A stretch of DNA of 64,000 nucleotides from Hordeum vulgare subsp. vulgare (GCF_904849725.1 NC_058519.1:20567267-20631266), one strand, 5' to 3'. Positions 10,659 to 23,835 are shown, counted from the first letter of the stretch. Notes: a model not told the origin generated them from the sequence alone. A program made the numbers and translations.

Positions 10659-12623
10659 TCACAATTCTCCCCTACTAACAAGAATTCTCGTCCCGAGAAT
10701 TAAGAGGTAGAGAAAGAGCCCGGGGTATTCATCACGAAGATGATCCTCGCGTTCCCAAGTGGCTTCATCTTCAGAGTGATTTGACCACTGCACCTTAAGG
10801 AACTTAGTGACCTTGCGACGAGTCTTACGTTCAGCTTGGTCGAGAATGCGGACCGGATGCTCTTTATAAGAGAGGTCTTGTTGTAGCTCTAGCATATCGT
10901 GATCCACTGCTCGAATAGGGTCCTTGAAGCAGCGACGGAGCTGAGAAACATGGAAGACATCGTGAACCTGAGAAAGGTTCGCCGGCAGTTCCAATTGGTA
11001 AGCCACTCTTCCACGCCTTTCGAGAACAGTGAAAGGACCAATATAACGAGGAGCTAACTTGCCCTTGATTCCGAAACGGTGTGCACCTCTCATTGGTGTG
11101 ACACGAAGATAAGCCTTTTCGCCAGGTTGATAGACCATATCTTGATGATGACGGTCATACTGACTTTTCTGACGAGACTGAGCAGCCTTCAGATTCTCAT
11201 GAATAATGCGGACTTGATCTTCGGCATGTTGAATAATATCCAGACCGAAGAGTGATCTTTCCCCAGTTTCTGACCAATTCAGAGGAGTCCGACACCTTCG
11301 CCCATACAATACTTCGAAAGGGTCCATCTTCAGACTAGCTTGATAGCTATTGTTGTACGAGAACTCGGCATACGGGAGAGATTCCTCCCATTTCTTACCG
11401 AAAGAAATGACACAAGCTCGAAGCATGTCCTCGAGAATTTGATTGACTCGTTCAACTTGTCCCTGGGATTGAGGATGAAATGCAGTGCTGAAGGACAGAT
11501 GAGTCCCCATAGCCTTCTGAAAACTTTCCCAGAATTTTGAAGTAAACAAGCTGCCACGGTCTGAACTGATTACCAACGGAATACCGTGAAGTGAAACAAC
11601 TCTTGACGTATAAAGATCTGCCAGCTGACTAGCATTAATCGTTTCTTTGACGGCCAGGAAATGTGCAACTTTGGACAGTCGATCAATGACGACAAGAATA
11701 GCATCATTACCTTTCTGAGACCTGGGAAAACCAGTGACGAAGTCCATCTCAACGTGATCCCATTTCCACTCGGAAATAGAGATAGGTTGCAGAGTTCCAG
11801 CAGGCTTTTGGTGTTCTGCTTTGATACGCCGGCATATATCACATTCTGCCACATAGCATGCAATGTCTTGTTTCATATTGGGCCACCAGAATCTTTGCCG
11901 GATGTCTTGGTACATCTTGGTACTACCCGGGTGAATAGACAATGGTGTGTCATGAGCTTCTTCCATCACCTTCCCAGTCATCCTGAGATTTTCCTTCTTA
12001 TTTGGGACGAATAGGCGACCCTTGAAATACAAGGCACCACCTTCATCAACAGTGAAAAAGGAGGGTTTACCCTTCGCAATATAACTCTTAATCCTGTCGA
12101 CATCATCGTCAAAGTTTTGTATATTCTTTATGGAGCTCACAAGATCTGGTTCAACCACTAGGTTACTGAGGGAACCCTGATTAACAACACGAAGGTTCAT
12201 CTTTTGATACTCTTCAGGAGGGGGAACAAGGTAACCCTGAGGAACAATGTGGAGGTTCAGCTTACGGAATTCCTCTTGCAGACGATCGTGAACCTGATGA
12301 ACCTCGAGGTGGTTGCAGTATGACTTGCGACTTAAGGCATCAGCCATTACGTTAGCCTTGCCAGGGGTATATGATATACTACAGTCAAAATCTGCTATAC
12401 GCTCCATCCATCTTTGTTGACGCAGGTTCAGCTCCGGTTGAGTGAACAAGTACTTCAGACTTTGATGGTCGGTGTAGATTTCACAGCGATTACCGACAAG
12501 GTATTGTCGGCATTCCTTCAATGCATGAATGACTGCGGCAAGCTCGAGATCATGAACTGGGTAGTTCTCTTCATGAGCACGCAGTTGACGTGAAGCATAA
12601 GCAATCACCTTGCGATCCTGCAT
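10659..12623 (-). pseudogene. gypsy pol 3' part, copy 2, with altered C-terminus
   Basis: Same RNase H, HHCC, D,D35E, GPF and chromodomain features as copy 1, with M177R and I550L. A 2-bp deletion just after the chromodomain (gggaaag in copy 1 near 745, gaaag here) shifts the frame after residue 637. The product gains 13 residues and stops at a TGA inside LTR2 (10659-10661), reading through the polypurine tract. An upstream TGA at 12837-12839 separates it from the RT part. Confidence 0.92.
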
Positions 12624-12989
12624 TAGGACACAACCTATTCCTTGACGAGAAGCATCACAGTATATGACGAAATCCCTTTTCGTATCTGGAGGAGCAAGTA
12701 CTGGAGCGGACGTCAGTTTGTCCTTGAGCGCCTGGAAACTTTCCTGACATTTATCAGTCCATTCATACTTAACACCTTTGTGAAGCAGGTTGGTTAAGGG
12801 CTTCGCGATCTTGGAGAAGTTCTCGACGAATCGACGTCAATAGCTGGCGAGTCCGAGAAAACTTCTGACTTGCTTGACATTCTTCGGGGGAGTCCAATCA
12901 AGAATAGCTTGAATTTGTTCGGGGTTGACCGCAATACCATCCTTGGAAATCACATGACCAAGGTAAGTCACTTCGTCTAGCCAGAACTC

Positions 12990-15185
12990 TCATTTGGAAT
13001 ACTTCGCATAGAGTTTATGCTCCCGAAGCTTATCCAGTACAAGACGAAGATGTTCAGCATGCTCTTCTTTGTTCTTTGAAAACACCAGAATATCATCCAG
13101 ATATACCACGACAAATTTGTCGAGGTGGTCCATGAATATATAATTCATCAATCGATAGAAAGTTGCCGGTGCATTGGTTAAGCCAAAGGACATGACGGTG
13201 TACTCGTATGATCCATATCGAGTAACAAAGGCGGTCTTTGGAATATCCTCCTTGCGAACACGGATCTGGTGGTATCCCAATCTCAAGTCGAGCTTAGAGA
13301 AAACGGTGGAACCAGCAAGTTGATCATACAAATCATTTATCCGCGGGAGAGGATATTTGTTCTGAATAGTGGCCTGGTTGATAGGACGATAGTCTTGAAC
13401 CAATCGATTTGTCCCATCCTTCTTCTTAACAAAGAGAGAAGGTGCTCCCCAAGCAGAGGAACTCGGACGGATGAAACCCAGACGGAGCGAGTTGTCAATT
13501 TCTTGCTTAAGTTCAAGGAGTTCATGTGGTGGCATTTTATAAGGGCGCTTGGCAATAGGAGTGGTACCGGGTACCAAGTCAATGACAAACTCGACAGCTC
13601 GAGCAGGGGGAATCCCCGGAAGTTCTTCTGGAAAGACATCTTGGAACTCTCGGACCACTGGAATGTTTTCAATCCCTTCAAGAGGCGACGCATTTAATGC
13701 ATTCAAGGCATACAGCCGTGCCTCAGCATTACGGACGAGATGAGCCTGGTAGCTTACTAGTTCATCTGAAGGGTGTAGGAGGTGGACGGTTTTGGTGGCA
13801 CAAACGATCGATGTCGTATGAGCTTTCAACCAGTCCATCCCCAATATGAGATCAATGTTGGATGACTTTAGTAGGATGGGGTTGGCAAGGAATTCTAATC
13901 CTTCAATTTCAACTGGAACATGGGGGCAAACCACAGAGGTTCGGCATTCGCCCCCAGGGGTGTTTACCACTATCGGGAGGTTCATCTCTTCGCTCCTAAT
14001 GTCATGCATGTATGCAAAATTTTCCGACATAAAGGAATGCGATGCTCCTGTATCAAACAATACAGAAGCAGGTACTGAGTTAACGAGAAGTGTACCCATC
14101 ACGGTAGCAGGCTGGTCTTGAGATTGACCCATATCAATGTTGTTGGCCTGACCACGAACATAAGCAGGCTTAGTGTTGAAGTTGCGGTTCTGGTTGTTGC
14201 CACGGCCAGTTGCGGGTAGTGCCAGCTGATTCTGATTCTGCCTGCAGTCTCTAGCACGGTGACCTGGACGGCCACACTTGAAGCACAGCCCGTCCTCGGG
14301 ACGGGAAGGAGGAACTCGAGGCGGTGGAGCTGGAAGCCTCGGCTGCCTAGGTGGTGGAGGAGGCAGGCGAGGTGCAGCATAGGACGGCCTCGGAGTAGGA
14401 GCAGGTGCATGGTACATGTTGTTGGGAATCCAGATCTTCCGCTTCTGTGCAGATGAGCCCGAAGATGAGCCCATGTCACGGTTGCGCTTGCTGCTATCTT
14501 TGTATTCCTGCAGACCAGTCTCAACCTGAATAGCCTTGTTCACGAGGGTGGCGAAATCAGCATAGTCCTGAACGAGGAGTGTCAGCTTGATATCAGGGTG
14601 GAGGCCCTCACGGAACTTCTCCTGTCTGCGTGCATCAGTCGCAATGTCTTTTTCAGCATAGCGAGATAATTCCAGAAATTCCCGCTGATAAGCATCCACA
14701 GTCTTGTTGCCCTGGACCAAGTTGCGAAACTCACGCTTCTTCCGGTCCATGATTCCCTGGGGAATGTATCGAGCACGGAAAGCAGCCTTGAACTCTGCCC
14801 AAGTGATGATAGCTCCAACGGGCTGAGAGCGCCTGTGGCTGTCCCACCATTGAGCAGCGGGACCCTTCAGAAAATATGCGGCAAAGTTGACATAGCTCGC
14901 CAGGGGCACATTGGCAGACTCTAGCTCATAAGAAATGTCACGGAGCCAGTCATCAGCATCAAGAGGCTGAGTTGAGCTGCGGTAGATCGCAGGGTTGAGA
15001 CGGCAGAAGTCTTGCAGTGTCACGCCTTGTGGTTGGTTCATGTTCGGCCTTTGGAACTGATCCATGAGCCCTTGCATAAACTGGCGGTTCAGCTCAAACT
15101 GTTGGATCATCCCCGCCATATACTCAGGAGGCGGGGGTGGTGCATCGTTGGCACGGCCACGCGGGCGGCCAGCTGGTCTAACCAT
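12990..15185 (-). pseudogene. gypsy gag-protease-RT, copy 2, ends prematurely in RT
   Basis: 731 codons with the same Gag domain, CCHC knuckle (301-314), DTG protease (378-380) and YLDD (695-698) as copy 1. It differs at four residues: R19P, E179K, I375V and C549Y. It ends at the same TGA (12990-12992) in RT, so the nonsense codon predates the tandem duplication. Confidence 0.92.
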
Positions 15186-15466
15186 CCTGTTAAATATTTA
15201 GCAGGGGTAGTTTAGCTTAAAGTAATTGAAAGGCATAGCACGCATTCATGAAGTAATCAAGCATAATGAAAGGGAAAAGCGATAGATACTCCATAGTAGT
15301 TGAGTTCGACATACAGACCCATACATAAGTTCGATTATAGACTAACGATTAAAAACTCGAAATTTGGCGATAGCCCGGACGCATTTGACAATACCCTGGA
15401 CTCACTAGGCGGCGCGCAGGCACGCGGTGGAAGAGTACCACAACGAGATGTAGCGATAAGGCTACA
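15186..15466 (-). other. spacer between extra ORF and gag, copy 2; possible intron
   Basis: Equivalent to 5219-5499, with the GTGAGT donor-like and TTTAACAG acceptor-like sites conserved. Four substitutions relative to copy 1 were noticed and none touches these sites. No ORF is credible here. Confidence 0.4.
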
Positions 15467-16255
15467 TCAACGTCGGAGAGGACGAACGAATCCTGGTAGC
15501 TGGCGGTGATAGAAGGTAGGGACAGGACCCTGTGTCCCGTTGTGACTCTGGTGACGGTACCGCATCCAGTCGAGGAGCTGAGGTCCAAGTGCAGGGGTTC
15601 TACCCCCAACATCTGTCCACTCGAGAGCTGATGGTAGCTCTGTCCTGCTCGGCTCGCGGATGCGCAAAGGGGGAACCCTCGGACAGTGTGATGGCTGCAG
15701 CTCTGTCAATGCGTCGTAAAGACGAGTGCGCGTAGCATACAGCTCCACAGTCAGAGCTCGGAAAGCACGATCCATTGCCTCAGTGTACTGCACCAGAATC
15801 CGCGCGTCGTAGCGACGCGTCACGTAGGGGGCGCAGACAGCGACGTAGGAACGGTCGCTGCGCTCCCGAACGTCAGAAGCGTAGGCAGTGAGATCAGACC
15901 CAGTCTCATCCCCAGCGGGAGCATGCGGGATGTATCTGAAAGGGCTCTCCTCCAGGTGAGGGTACGCTCCACGGAGACGGGTGATGGCGATGTAGGCCGC
16001 ATCATGGACGGCCATCTCGACCGACACTCCAATACCACAGAACACGTGGCGCTCGAGGGTCTCGCCGCCCCTCTGGTCGAAGATGCGAACCTCAGCCTGG
16101 TACTGGCACTGGTTGTACTCGCGGAAATCCTCGAACACGGTGTACTCGGGGTACCAGCGATAACCCAGCCTGGTCAGGAGGTCGACCAAAATGGCCGGGA
16201 ACCCAGTCGTCTCGGTGGCCTGTGTCAAGCGCACGTGCTGTCTTGCGGGACGCAT
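15467..16255 (-). CDS. extra ORF upstream of gag, copy 2; dsRBD-like N-terminal region
   Basis: 262 codons, identical to the copy 1 protein except R255G. The dsRBD-like pattern at residues 21-96 (G74, G76, S78, A82, A86, A87, A90) is unchanged. The start codon again follows TTATTTTCAG directly. The function is unknown. Confidence 0.7.
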   Translation of the reverse strand: MRPARQHVRLTQATETTGFPAILVDLLTRLGYRWYPEYTVFEDFREYNQCQYQAEVRIFDQRGGETLERHVFCGIGVSVEMAVHDAAYIAITRLRGAYPHLEESPFRYIPHAPAGDETGSDLTAYASDVRERSDRSYVAVCAPYVTRRYDARILVQYTEAMDRAFRALTVELYATRTRLYDALTELQPSHCPRVPPLRIREPSRTELPSALEWTDVGGRTPALGPQLLDWMRYRHQSHNGTQGPVPTFYHRQLPGFVRPLRR

Positions 16256-16574
16256 CTGAAAATAAGATTGACGAATGTCAATGACAGTGTGTGTAATACA
16301 TATTCAGGAGAAAAAGAGTAGATAGTCCAGCGCTCCGGATTGATGTGATTCGAGAACCTAATGTTAGAGTTAGTAAAATCTTTGACCCGAAAGAGAAGAG
16401 AAAGTAGAGCCCAGAGTATAGAAAAGGAGTAAAAGATACTAATACCACCCAATTGAGATGTGGGCCCGTAACCCACAACATCAGTGTTAGTAAAGTTTTT
16501 CAAACACTAGACTCAACTTCGGCCAAGGAGTTGGAAAGGGGGCTACCTACAGGCAGTTGGCTCTAATACCAACT
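16256..16574 (-). other. gypsy 5' leader with PBS, copy 2
   Basis: Equivalent to 6289-6607. The PBS TGGTATTAGAGCC is at 16571-16559. It has the same U-rich, intron-end-like sequence before the extra ORF, and no coding content is supported. Confidence 0.6.
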
Positions 16575-19500
16575 TGTGACGCCCTCGGCTTAATCGTACG
16601 CTAATCATACACGCAAATGCGTACGATCAAACCCAAGGACTCACGGGGAGATATCACAACACAACTCTAGACACAAATAAAATAACATCAGCTTCATATT
16701 ACAAGCCAGGGGCCTCGAGGGCTAGAATACGAAAGCTCGATAAACACACGAGTCAGCGGAAGCAACAAATATCTGAGTACAGACATAAAACATGGGGTGC
16801 CTTAGAGAAGGCTAGCACAAAAGATACAACGATCGAACGAGGCGAGGCCTCCTGCCTGGGAACCTCCTATCTACTCCTGATCATCAGCGGCCTCCACGTA
16901 GTAGTAGGCACCGTCGGGGTAGCAGTCGTCGGTGGCGGGGACCTCCATCTCCTGGGCTTCATCATCTGGTCGCAGCAAACGGACCAAGGGAACAAGGGGG
17001 GAGCAAAGCAGCGGTGAGTACTCATCCAAAGTACTCGCAAGTCTTACATCAGAACTATTCTAATAATGCATCAGTATCAAAGAAGGGGGTTATATGTGGA
17101 CTGACTGCAACAATGCGAGAAAAGAGAGAGAATGCCTAGTCCTATCGAAGACTAGCATCTTCAGGGTCTTGCAGCAATAGACGAGAGTAGAACAGGGGGG
17201 TAACACATTAATAGTCATATTGTTGCAGCAATATTAAAGTGAGGTCACGCTTGAAGATCCTCCCTCGACTCCCTGCGAGGAAGCAATCCCGAGGCAAACT
17301 AATTCCAGTTAAGTAACAATTGTAGTTGTATAAGATCGGGGCACAACTCCAAGTCGTCCTGTAACCGTGGACACGGCTATCCGAATAGTTAATTTTCATC
17401 CCTGCAGGGGTGCACCACATGTCCCGTCACGCTCGATAACACTCTGGCCGGACATACTTTTCTGGGTCCTGCCCGGCCTCGGAATATCGACACGTCGCAG
17501 CCCCACCTAAGACTAATCAGAGAGGCCAGCCCGCCGGTCTAAATCCTAAGCACAAAGGGTTCATGGGCCCAGTTCCCCTTCACGCTCCTGCACGTGGCGT
17601 GGGCGGCCGACGTCAGTCCTAGCATCCCTTAATCACAAGCGCGATGCATCTCGGGACCACTCGGGCGCGCGCCGCTACACTGCTGGCATCTGAAAAGCTT
17701 CGGCTGATACCGCGACGCCGAGTACCCATAATTCTTTCCGCGTAGCCGGTTAGTGCGAAAAGGTCTCCGACCAACCCAGATCAAATACCCAAATCCATTA
17801 GCATCTTAATTAGGCCAGCAACACAGTCTCGCGGGAATCCACCCGTCTTACAACTAATCGCCGAAGATCCCAGTAACATGGTCGAGTAACTGTGTGGTCG
17901 TAACATCAGGGGGGAATCCGAGGTATCACCCTCGTTGGATCCCGAACGATGTACCCGTCAAGGGGGGCTTAGAGGAATCACCCTCGGGGGTCCCACACTC
18001 GCGGGGTGGCACGACAGAGACGTCATCGGGAATGGTGAAAGAGGAATCACCCTCGATAACCACGACCGACTAGCTATACTACAGAGATATCATCAGGAGT
18101 ACTTAGCGAGGTGTCACCCTCGGTACCCGACAGTATCCCTGTAGCGTCATACAACGAAGGGGGGTGAACGTGCTGTGTCGGGTCTGGCTCGTCGATCGGA
18201 GATCGAGATTGAAAAGCAAGCGGGGCAACTGAACTACGGGGTCAGAGGGGATGACTGCTCCACCTATACTAAGCAGGTTAAAGGTACAGGACTGAAAGTA
18301 ACAGTTCATCAAAAACAGGCTATGCATCAGATATAGGAGCTAACTACAACAGTAGCAAAAATACTAATGCAAGCAGTAGGAAGAAACACATAGGCGATAT
18401 AGGAATGATCAAGGGGAATTTGCTTGCCTTGCTGCTCTACGGCAAAGGACTGATCGGCAGGGTCGTAGATGTACCCGGCAGCAGCGTCAGTCTCGGGGTC
18501 TACCGATAAGAAGAGGGGGAAGAAACAATAAATAATAGCACCGATGCAACACAAAGCATGACATGGAAAGATGCAGGCTAGACATGAGCTAATGCAGCAA
18601 CATCCGTCATAGACGGGTCGGAAGAATATCTGACGATATTTTTCGGGTCTCGGGCTACTACCGGTTACACTGGAAACGATGGAAAAGTTCCATGTTTGCT
18701 ATGCTAGGGACGCGTGACAGACGAACGGGCCGTGTATCCGGGTTCGTCTCGCTTTGCTGATCAACTTTCATGTTGAAATTATTTCGATCTGACTTACGGA
18801 TTATTTAATATTAATTTTCAAAGTTTTATTAATTATTTAGGAATTAAAAACAGATTTAAATGATTTAATAAAATCCTATTATGACATCATCGCGATGTCA
18901 GGCTGACATCAACGTTTGACCGGTCAACTGACCAGCGGGTCCCGAACGTCATAGGCACAAGTTTTATTTAAGATTAAATATTTATTAATCAGATTAATTC
19001 AACGAGGGACCCACGTGTCATACTCTAATTATGTTAATTAATTATTTTAACTAAATATCTATATATTTATCTATTTTAAGAAAACATTATTTTTAATCAT
19101 CGCGTGGGGCCTCCCTGTCATTGACAGCGGTGCATTGGCCCCACCGGTAAGTGGCCTAAGGTTATTTCCTCATTTATTTTTATTAGATACCTATCCGTGC
19201 AAATACCGTATTCCTCTAAATATCCAAATACACAAATACATACATCACATCTCATACATACATACGGAATACAACCTTTGTTTTTATTTCTTTTTTCTTT
19301 TCTCTCAACACTCATCTCTCTGTTAACAGAGACAGAGAAGTTCTTTTGCTACTCCACCTAGAAGAACCTAAACTTTAATCCCTTCTACCGGAGTCTACCC
19401 TCGACGGATCGAGGCCCCGTTTGCCGGAACGGAACCGGGGCGGCGAGGAGATCGGCACGGTGGGAGGAGCCCGAGGAGGGGCTCACCGACGGTGACGTGA

Positions 19501-19802
19501 CGGCCCGGTGAAGCCGGAGTTCGCACGTAGTTGACGGTGGAGACGGACGTGGAGGCGGTAACGGTGCCGGCGAGGAGGAGCCGGCCGGATCCGGCGTGGT
19601 GGAGGTGTCTCCCTGCCCGGTCCCTCCCGGACCGAGCGGGAGAAGGCCGACGGGGGGCCGGGGCGGTAGGCCGGCGAGGTGGAGGCGAAGGCAACCGGGG
19701 CCCCCTGCCCGCGGGGTGGAGGGGGTGGCTCGCCGGCGGGAAGTAGGGGCTCGGCCGGCGGGGAGGAGGGGCTCGGCCGGCGGGGCGAGGGGAGGGACCG
19801 CC
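16575..19802 (-). mobile_element. Ty3/gypsy LTR3, left segment
   Basis: Begins TGTGACGCC like LTR2 and follows it to the copia insertion point, with about a dozen or more scattered, mostly transition differences. It includes the four-copy hairpin motif (17920-18122) and the palindrome (19317-19332). The last five bases (19798-19802, ccgcc) are the copia target duplication. Confidence 0.93.
19798..19802 (+). repeat. copia target site duplication, left copy
   Basis: ccgcc abuts the copia LTR end TGTTGGGG. The same five bases follow the other end at 28423-28427, while uninterrupted LTR2 has a single ccgcc at 9832-9836. This proves the insertion boundary. Confidence 0.95.
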
Positions 19803-21613
19803 TGTTGGGGAACGTCGCATGGGAAACAAAAATTTTCCTACGCGCACGAAGACCTATCATGGTGATGTTCATCTACGAGAGGGGATGAGCGATCTACGTA
19901 CCCTTGTAGATCGTACAGCAGAAGCGATTAGAGATCGCGGTTGATGTAGTGGAACGTCCTCACGTCCCTCGATCCGCCCCGCGAACAATCCCGCGACCAG
20001 TCCCACGATCTAGTACCGAACGGACGGCACCTCCGCGTTCAGCACACGTACAGCTCGACGATGATCTCGGCCTTCTTGATCCAGCAAGAGAGACGGAGAG
20101 GTAGAAGAGTTCTCCGGCAGCGTGACGGCGCTCCGGAGGTTGGTGATGATCTTGTCTCAGCACGGCTCCGCCCGAGCTCCGCAGAAACGTGATCTAGAGG
20201 AAAAACTATGGAGGCATGTGGTCGGGCAGCCGTGAGAAAGTCGTCTCAAATCAGCCTTAAAACCTCCGTATATATAGGTGGGAGGGAGGGGAGGAGGCAG
20301 CCTCAAAACCCAAAGGTTTGGCCGAAATTGGAGGTGGAGGAGTCCTACTCCAATCCTACTTGGAGTAGGATTCCACCTTCCCACTTGGAAACTCTTTCCA
20401 CCTTGTGTTTTTTCCTTCTCAAACCTTATGGGCCTTAGTGGGAACTTATTCCAGCCCACTAGGGGCTGGTTTATCTCTTCCCATAGCCCATGAGACCCCT
20501 TGGGGCGTGACACCCCTCCCGATGGTCCCCGGCACCCCTCCCGGCACTCCCGGTACACTACCGATGAGCCCGAAACTTTTCCGGTAATGCCCGGAAACTT
20601 TCCGGTAACCAAATGAGGTCATCCTATATATCAATCTTCGTTTCCGGACCATTCCGGAAACCCTCGTGACGTCCGTGATCTCATCCGGGACTCCGATCAA
20701 CATTCGGTAACCAACCATATAACTCAAATACGCATAAAACAACGTCGAACCTTAAGTGTGCAGACCCTGCGGGTTCGAGAACTATGTAGACATGACCCGA
20801 GTGACTCCTCGGTCAATATCCAATAGCGGGACCTGGATGCCCATATTGGATCCTACATATTCTACGAAGATCTTATCGTTTGAACCTCAGTGCCAAGGAT
20901 TCGTATAATCCCGTATGTCATTCCCTTTGTCCTTCGGTATGTTACTTGCCCGAGATTCGATCGTCAGTATCCGCATACCTATTTCAATCTCGTTTACCGG
21001 CAAGTCTCTTTACTCGTTCCGTAATACAAGATCCCGCAACTTACACTAAGTTACATTGCTTGCAAGGCTTATGTGTGATGTTGTATTACCGAGTGGGCCC
21101 CGAGATACCTCTCCGTCACACGGAGTGACAAATCCCAGTCTTGATCCATACTAACTCAACGAACACCTTCGGAGATACCTGTAGAGCATCTTTATAGTCA
21201 CCCAGTTACGTTGCGACGTTTGATACACACAAAGCATTCCTCCGGTGTCCGTGAGTTATATGATCTCATGGTCATAGGAACAAATACTTGACACGCAGAA
21301 AACAGTAGCAACAAAATGACACGATCAACATGCTACGTCTATTAGTTTGGGTCTAGTCCATCACATGATTCTCCTAATGATGTGATCCCGTTATTAAGTG
21401 ACAACACTTGCCTATGGCCAGGAAACCTTGACCATCTTTGATCAACGAGCTAGTCAACTAGAGGCTTACTAGGGACAGTGTTTTGTCTATATATCCACAC
21501 AAGTATTGTGTTTCCAATCAATACAATTATAGCATGGATAATAAACGATTATCATGAACTAAGAAATATAATAATAACTAATTTATTATTGCCTCTAGGG
21601 CATATTTCCAACA
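19803..21613 (-). repeat. copia 3' LTR (1811 bp)
   Basis: Bounded by TGTTGG...CCAACA and aligned without gaps to 26612-28422 at a constant offset of 6809. Differences seen: C/T at about 19986, C/G at about 20163, C/T in ttgacacgcag near 21295, and A/T near 21576. The minus strand has a TATA box CTATATATA at 20277-20269. Open frames inside (for example 151 codons at 20157-20612) are identical in both LTRs but show no protein family features. Confidence 0.95.
20269..20277 (-). promoter_or_regulatory. TATA box in copia LTR
   Basis: Minus-strand CTATATATACGG sits within a GC-richer surrounding in the LTR, as in BARE-type promoters. The matching site in the 5' LTR, which would drive the element, is at 27078-27086. 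Confidence 0.6.
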
Positions 21614-21624
21614 GTCTCCCACTT
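21614..21624 (-). other. copia polypurine tract
   Basis: In minus sense AAGTGGGAGAC lies immediately before the 3' LTR start TGTTGGAAAT. This is the usual PPT position for this family. Confidence 0.8.
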
Positions 21625-22990
21625 GCACTAGAGTCAATAATCTAGTTCACATCACCATGTGATTCCAACGAATCCAACACCCATATAGTTATGGGGTCTG
21701 ATCACGTCTTGCTCGTGAGAGAGGTTTTAGTCAACGGTTCTGAAACTTTCAGATCCGTGCGTTCTTTACAAATCTTTATGTCATCTTATAGATGCTGCTA
21801 CTACGTGCTATTCGGAAATACTCCAAATATCTACTCTACTATACGAATCCGTTTCACTACTCATAGTTATTCGGATTAGTGTCAAAGCTTGCATCGACGT
21901 AACCCTTTACGACGAACTCTTTAACCACCTCCATAATCGAGAAAAATTCCTTAGTCCATTAGTTACTAAGGATAAATTTTGACCGCTGCTAGTGATTCAA
22001 TCGTGGATCACTCTCTGTACCTCTCAACATACTTTGAGTCAAGGCACACATCAGGTGCGGTACACAGCATGGCATACTTTAGATTCTACGACTAAGGCAT
22101 AGAAGAGTACCTTCGTCTATTCTCTTTATTCTGCCGGGGTCGGGTTTTGAGTCTTACTCAAATTCACACCTCACAACGCAACCAAGAACTCCATCTTTGT
22201 TGATCTATTTTGAACTCTTTCAAAAACTTGTCAAGGCATGCATCTTGTTGAAACTTCTATTAAGCGCTTTCGATCTATCTCCATAGATCTTTGATGCTCA
22301 ACGTTCAAGTAGCGTAATCCAGGTACTCCTTTGAAAACTTCTTTCAAACAACCTTGTATGCTTTACAGAAATTCTACATTACTTCTGATCCACAATATGT
22401 CAACCACATATTCCTATCAGAAATTCTATAGTGCTCCCACTCACTTCTTTGGAAATACAAGTTTCTCATAAACCTTGTACAAACCCAAAATCTTTGATCA
22501 TCTCATCAAAGTGTATATTCCAACTCCGAGATGCTTGCTCCAGTCCATTGAAGGATCACTGGAGCTTGCATACTTGTTAGTATCTTTAGGATCGACAAAA
22601 CCTTCTGGTTGTATCACATACAATGTTTGCTCAAAGAAACCGTTGAGAAAACAATGTTTTGACATCCTATGTGCAATATTTCATAAATAATGCATCAACA
22701 ACTAACATAATTCTAACAGACCTTTAGCATCGCTACGAGTGAGAAAGACTCATCGTAGTCAACAGTTTGATCTTGTCGGAAACATCTTTGCGACAAGTCG
22801 AGCTTTTCTTAATAGTGACTTATCACCATCATCGTCTGTCTTTCTTTTAAAGACCCATATTTACTCAATAGTCCTCTGACCATCAAGTAGTTCTTCCAAA
22901 GTCTACACTTTGTTTTCATACATGGATCCTCTCTCGGATTTCATGGCTTCCAACCATTTGTCGGAATCTGGGCCCACCATCGCTTTCTCC
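21625..22990 (-). pseudogene. copia RT-RNase H remnant
   Basis: Reading the minus strand from about 22990 downward gives broken copia RT N-terminal sequence, including an SMYEN-like stretch, a KRKTDDDG-like stretch and YDESFS in shifting frames with stops. Near 21700-21800 the SVRTDLKVSEPLTK-like end of the polyprotein is recognisable. No frame stays open long enough to code for a functional enzyme. Confidence 0.65.
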
Positions 22991-23169
22991 ATAACTTGTA
23001 GGTTCACTGTTGCTCAACAACATGACCTCCAAGACAGGGTTACCGTACTACTCTGCAGCAGTACGCGACCTTGTCGACCTACGAGGTTTGTAGTAACTTG
23101 ATTCGAAGCTCAATGATCACCATCATCAGCTTCCACTTCAATTGGTGTAGGCGCCACAGGAACAACTTC

Positions 23170-23835
23170 CTATGCCCTGCTACACACTGGTTGAAGTGAT
23201 GGTTCAATAACCTCATCAAGTTCTACTACCCTCCCACTCAATTCTTTCGAGAGAAACCTTTCCTCGAGAAAGGATCCGTTTCTAGAAACAAACACTTTGC
23301 TTTCGGATCTGAGATAGGAGATGTACCCAACTGTTTTGGATATCCTATGAAGATGCATTTATCCGCTTTGGGTTCGAGCTTATCAGACTGAAACTTTTTC
23401 ACATAAGTGTCGAAGCCCCAAACTTTCAAGAAACGACAGTTTAGATTTCTCTAAACCTCAGTCTATACTGTGTCATCTCAACGGAAATACGCGGTGCCCT
23501 ATTTAAAGTGAGTGCGGTTGTCTCTAATGCATAACCCATAAACGATTGTGGTAATTCGATAAGAGACATCATAGTATGCACCATACCAAATAGTGCGTGG
23601 CTATGACGTTCAGACACATCATCACACTATGATGTTCTAGGTGGCATGAACTGCGAAACAATTTCCACATTGTCTTAACTGCGTACCAAAACTCATAACT
23701 CAGATATTCATTTCCATGATCATATCGTAGACAGTTTATCCTCTTGTTACGACGAACTTCACTCTGAAACGGAATTGAACTTTTCAACATTTCAGACTTG
23801 TGATTCATTAAGTAAATACTCCTGTATCTACTCAA
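23170..23835 (-). pseudogene. copia integrase remnant
   Basis: 23835-23569 has an integrase-core-like stretch with RYDHGNEYLS at the position of the RSDRGGEY-type motif. 23429-23238 reads KVWGFDTYVKKFQSDKLEP, typical of the integrase C-terminal part in this family. A frameshift near 23300-23350 moves the continuation (KVFVSRNGSFLEE) into another frame (23358-23170). Confidence 0.75.

Larger units (their letters stand above)
6608..10663 (-). mobile_element. Ty3/gypsy LTR2, complete (4056 bp)
   Basis: On the minus strand it starts TGTGACATCC (10663) and ends GCGTCACA (6608), giving TG...CA ends and a 6-bp terminal inverted repeat TGTGAC/GTCACA. It is flanked by a PBS on one side and a polypurine tract on the other. 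It serves as 3' LTR of copy 2 and 5' LTR of copy 1. Contents in minus sense: an A/G-rich part with TATA-like sequence near 10430-10460, a very C-rich part (10283-9840) containing AAACCCTAGC (telo-box-like, 10222 downward), an AT-rich part (8820-9130), then a part with a four-copy 15-bp motif. It holds no ORF that I would call a gene. Confidence 0.93.
10664..16574 (-). mobile_element. Ty3/gypsy chromovirus internal region, copy 2
   Basis: Same layout and nearly the same sequence as copy 1, offset by 9967 bp (9969 beyond a 2-bp deletion). It is bounded by the polypurine tract at 10664-10676 beside LTR2 and by the PBS at 16571-16559 beside LTR3. Both inherited TGA codons in pol are present. Confidence 0.93.

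Noticed and set aside
20157..20742. 151- and 98-codon frames in the copia LTR
   Set aside because: Identical in both LTRs because the LTRs are near-identical. They span promoter and TATA sequence and have no recognisable protein features.
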